Assembly (NCBI RefSeq): GCF_006538165.1
Contig: NZ_BDLU01000027.1
Location: forward strand, 1 to 43,939
Direction: 5' to 3'
Length of the DNA stretch: 43,939 nucleotides
DNA from: Komagataeibacter diospyri
GTDB taxonomy: Bacteria > Pseudomonadota > Alphaproteobacteria > Acetobacterales > Acetobacteraceae
Shown here: positions 42,919-43,939 of the stretch, piece by piece
Layout of the letters: each line of letters opens with the position of its first letter
Numbering within the stretch: the first letter of the stretch is position 1
Program-made: the position numbers and the translations under genes
The notes under the pieces: model-generated
What the model saw: the letters and a program-made list of their open reading frames with translations, nothing else
What the model was told of the DNA's origin: nothing
The model's database searches: none

Positions 42919-43152
42919 GCGATGGCGCAGGAAACACGAACTGCAAGCTGATCTGCTGTTCCGTTTCCGCGTGGGTGATCCCGATTGCAAAACAGAAAAG
43001 CTGGCGTCATGAACCGGAATGGTTCCGCCATGCAGGGATCCGTGTCCGGCGTCATACCGGACAACCACTATGGCAACAGACGGGACGGATAGACCGCCCC
43101 ACGGTCCAGGGCAGCGCCGGCGACCGGCAACAGGAAAGTGCTGCGACAGCTT

Positions 43153-43707
43153 ATGAACATGAAACGCATGCGAGGCCGTCACAATCGTTCGGGCGGCAGC
43201 AATGGCGGAAGCGTACGCCATAATAATGGCCAGATCCCGTTGAACCGCAACCATGTCTTCGACAGTAATGGACCTGACCTGCGTGTGCGCGGCACGGCAC
43301 AGCAGCTGTTTGAAAAATACCTGCAGCTGGGCCGTGACGCCAGCAGCACGGGCGACCGCGTCATGGCAGAAGCCTATTTCCAGCATGCCGAACATTACTT
43401 CCGCATTCTCAACGCCATGACGCAGGCAGCACAGCAGAGCCAGCAGGAACGCCAGGAACGCATGGCCGCCCGCCAGCAGCGCCCGGTCGACAACCGCCAG
43501 CCCACCGATACCGCCATTGATGACAGCACCGAACAGCCCGTCATCCAGCAGCAGGTGAGCGAACCGGCGGAAACCGCCCCGCAGCCCACCGTAGCCAGCG
43601 AACCCGCACCTGCCCCGACACCGCGCGCACCCCGTGCACCACGCCGTAACAGCCGTAGCAAACCGCCGGCCGACAAGAAGGAAGAGCTGGAATCCACCCC
43701 GTCCTGA
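43153..43707 (+). CDS. DUF4167 family protein
   Basis: This 184-residue protein has the highly conserved alphaproteobacterial DUF4167 block at its N-terminus. That block is MKRMRGRHNRSGG, a Gly/Ser-rich stretch, then NRNHVFDSNGPDLRVRGTAQQLFEKYLQLGRDASSTGDRVMAEAYFQHAEHYFRILNAM (about residues 32-92). The rest is low-complexity: Gln/Arg-rich (about 95-120), then Pro/Ala/Glu, and a basic PRAPRAPRRNSRSK near the end. The basic arms suggest nucleic-acid or ribosome association, but the function is unknown to me. I use ATG 43153; ATG 43159 and GTG 43138 are alternatives. It follows prmC with its own likely promoter; clpB often comes next in related genomes. Confidence 0.88.
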   Translation: MNMKRMRGRHNRSGGSNGGSVRHNNGQIPLNRNHVFDSNGPDLRVRGTAQQLFEKYLQLGRDASSTGDRVMAEAYFQHAEHYFRILNAMTQAAQQSQQERQERMAARQQRPVDNRQPTDTAIDDSTEQPVIQQQVSEPAETAPQPTVASEPAPAPTPRAPRAPRRNSRSKPPADKKEELESTPS

Positions 43708-43716
43708 ATGGGCACA

Positions 43717-43743
43717 GCCCCGTCCGGGTCTATCGGGCGGGGC
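43717..43743 (+). terminator. Hairpin downstream of DUF4167 gene
   Basis: GCCCCGTCCG (43717-43726) pairs with CGGGCGGGGC (43734-43743), nine Watson-Crick pairs and one G-U, loop of seven. It lies ten bases after the stop. There is no U-tract. A second bulged hairpin (43756-43779, AGGC-GGTTTC with GAAACC-T-GCCT) follows, so the 3' end is structured. Confidence 0.5.
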
Positions 43744-43939
43744 CTGTCGGCAGGGAGGCGGTTTCAGAGAAACCTGCCTTATTAAAGGGAATTCCCGCTT
43801 ATCAACCAAGCAGCACGGGAATTTCGTCATATGCGCGATGGCGGGTAAGGATTGAAGAGGTTGCTACGGCCCGGCATGCGGCGTGGATCATGCCGGGCAT
43901 GTTGTGCCTTCGATTTGTGGTCCAGCAGAAAGCGCCGAG
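43744..43939. other. Non-coding end of window with palindromes
   Basis: I see no gene here. It contains the bulged hairpin 43756-43779 and a perfect 10-bp inverted repeat, GCCCGGCATG (43869-43878) with CATGCCGGGC (43889-43898), loop of ten. The sequence is probably the upstream region of the next gene beyond the window. Confidence 0.4.

Noticed and set aside
42304..43830. Minus-strand open frame of 508 codons across prmC and DUF4167
   Set aside because: It spans two real genes, a promoter and a leader on the other strand. The translation is low-complexity.

Overview
The window looks like chromosomal core DNA of a GC-rich alphaproteobacterium, most likely an acetic acid bacterium (Acetobacteraceae, Komagataeibacter/Gluconacetobacter type). 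This rests on remembered gene order and protein style, not on a search. Supporting points are cycM divergent from kdsB-pheA, a cobS-cobT/J-protein/bolA block, DUF3553 and DUF4167 proteins, lysC divergent from ubiG, and a Tat-exported lactonase. I see no transposase, integrase, phage structural gene, CRISPR array or rRNA.

Layout. 1-1140: two small, divergent, poorly known membrane proteins. 1270-4010 (minus): serA, and a cycM-type cytochrome c with a HisN-like phosphatase. 4148-7272 (plus): kdsB-pheA, then dapA-smpB. 7516-9390: a two-domain cold-shock protein divergent from an AcuR-like TetR regulator. 9329-15371: recG divergent from sdhE-mfd. 15518-19027: a secreted unknown protein divergent from an SBF-like transporter, followed by a group II PLP decarboxylase. 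19199-23940: cobS-cobT and a J-domain protein (minus), divergent from bolA and a LolA-like gene (plus). 23962-27528: lipB, tRNA-Leu(GAG), galU and a phosphohexomutase. 27796-33402: DUF3553, moaA, a methyltransferase divergent from comF, grxC, DUF1178, DUF2147 and a Tat lactonase. 33435-43707: ubiG divergent from the run lysC, flavin oxidoreductase, rodZ, ispG, hisS, prfA, (minus-strand secreted unknown), prmC, DUF4167.

Most genes are housekeeping: amino-acid synthesis (serA, pheA, dapA, lysC, hisN-like), envelope (kdsB, galU, phosphohexomutase, LolA-like, rodZ), cofactors (cobST, lipB, moaA, ubiG, ispG), translation (smpB, hisS, prfA, prmC, tRNA-Leu) and DNA repair (recG, mfd). Many neighbours overlap by 1-4 bases (cycM-hisN, kdsB-pheA, sdhE-mfd, bolA-lolA, galU-phosphohexomutase, lysC-oxidoreductase-rodZ), which suggests translational coupling.

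The most interesting unexplained structure is a dispersed intergenic repeat. Six copies (near 76, 1142, 7350, 15446, 19040 and 27562) share a modular fold: two adjacent AT-looped hairpins, one GGC-rich and one GAAGC-type, enclosed by complementary outer arms (AAGTTTTTGG and CCAAAAACTT). It would fold as a three-way junction. At least four copies begin 5-35 bases after the stop codon of a gene on the same strand, as expected of a mobile or inherited 3'-end RNA module. Other candidates are a serA leader hairpin, competing hairpins ahead of ispG, a TetR operator, an FNR/FixK-like palindrome before galU and a 20-bp palindrome before grxC.
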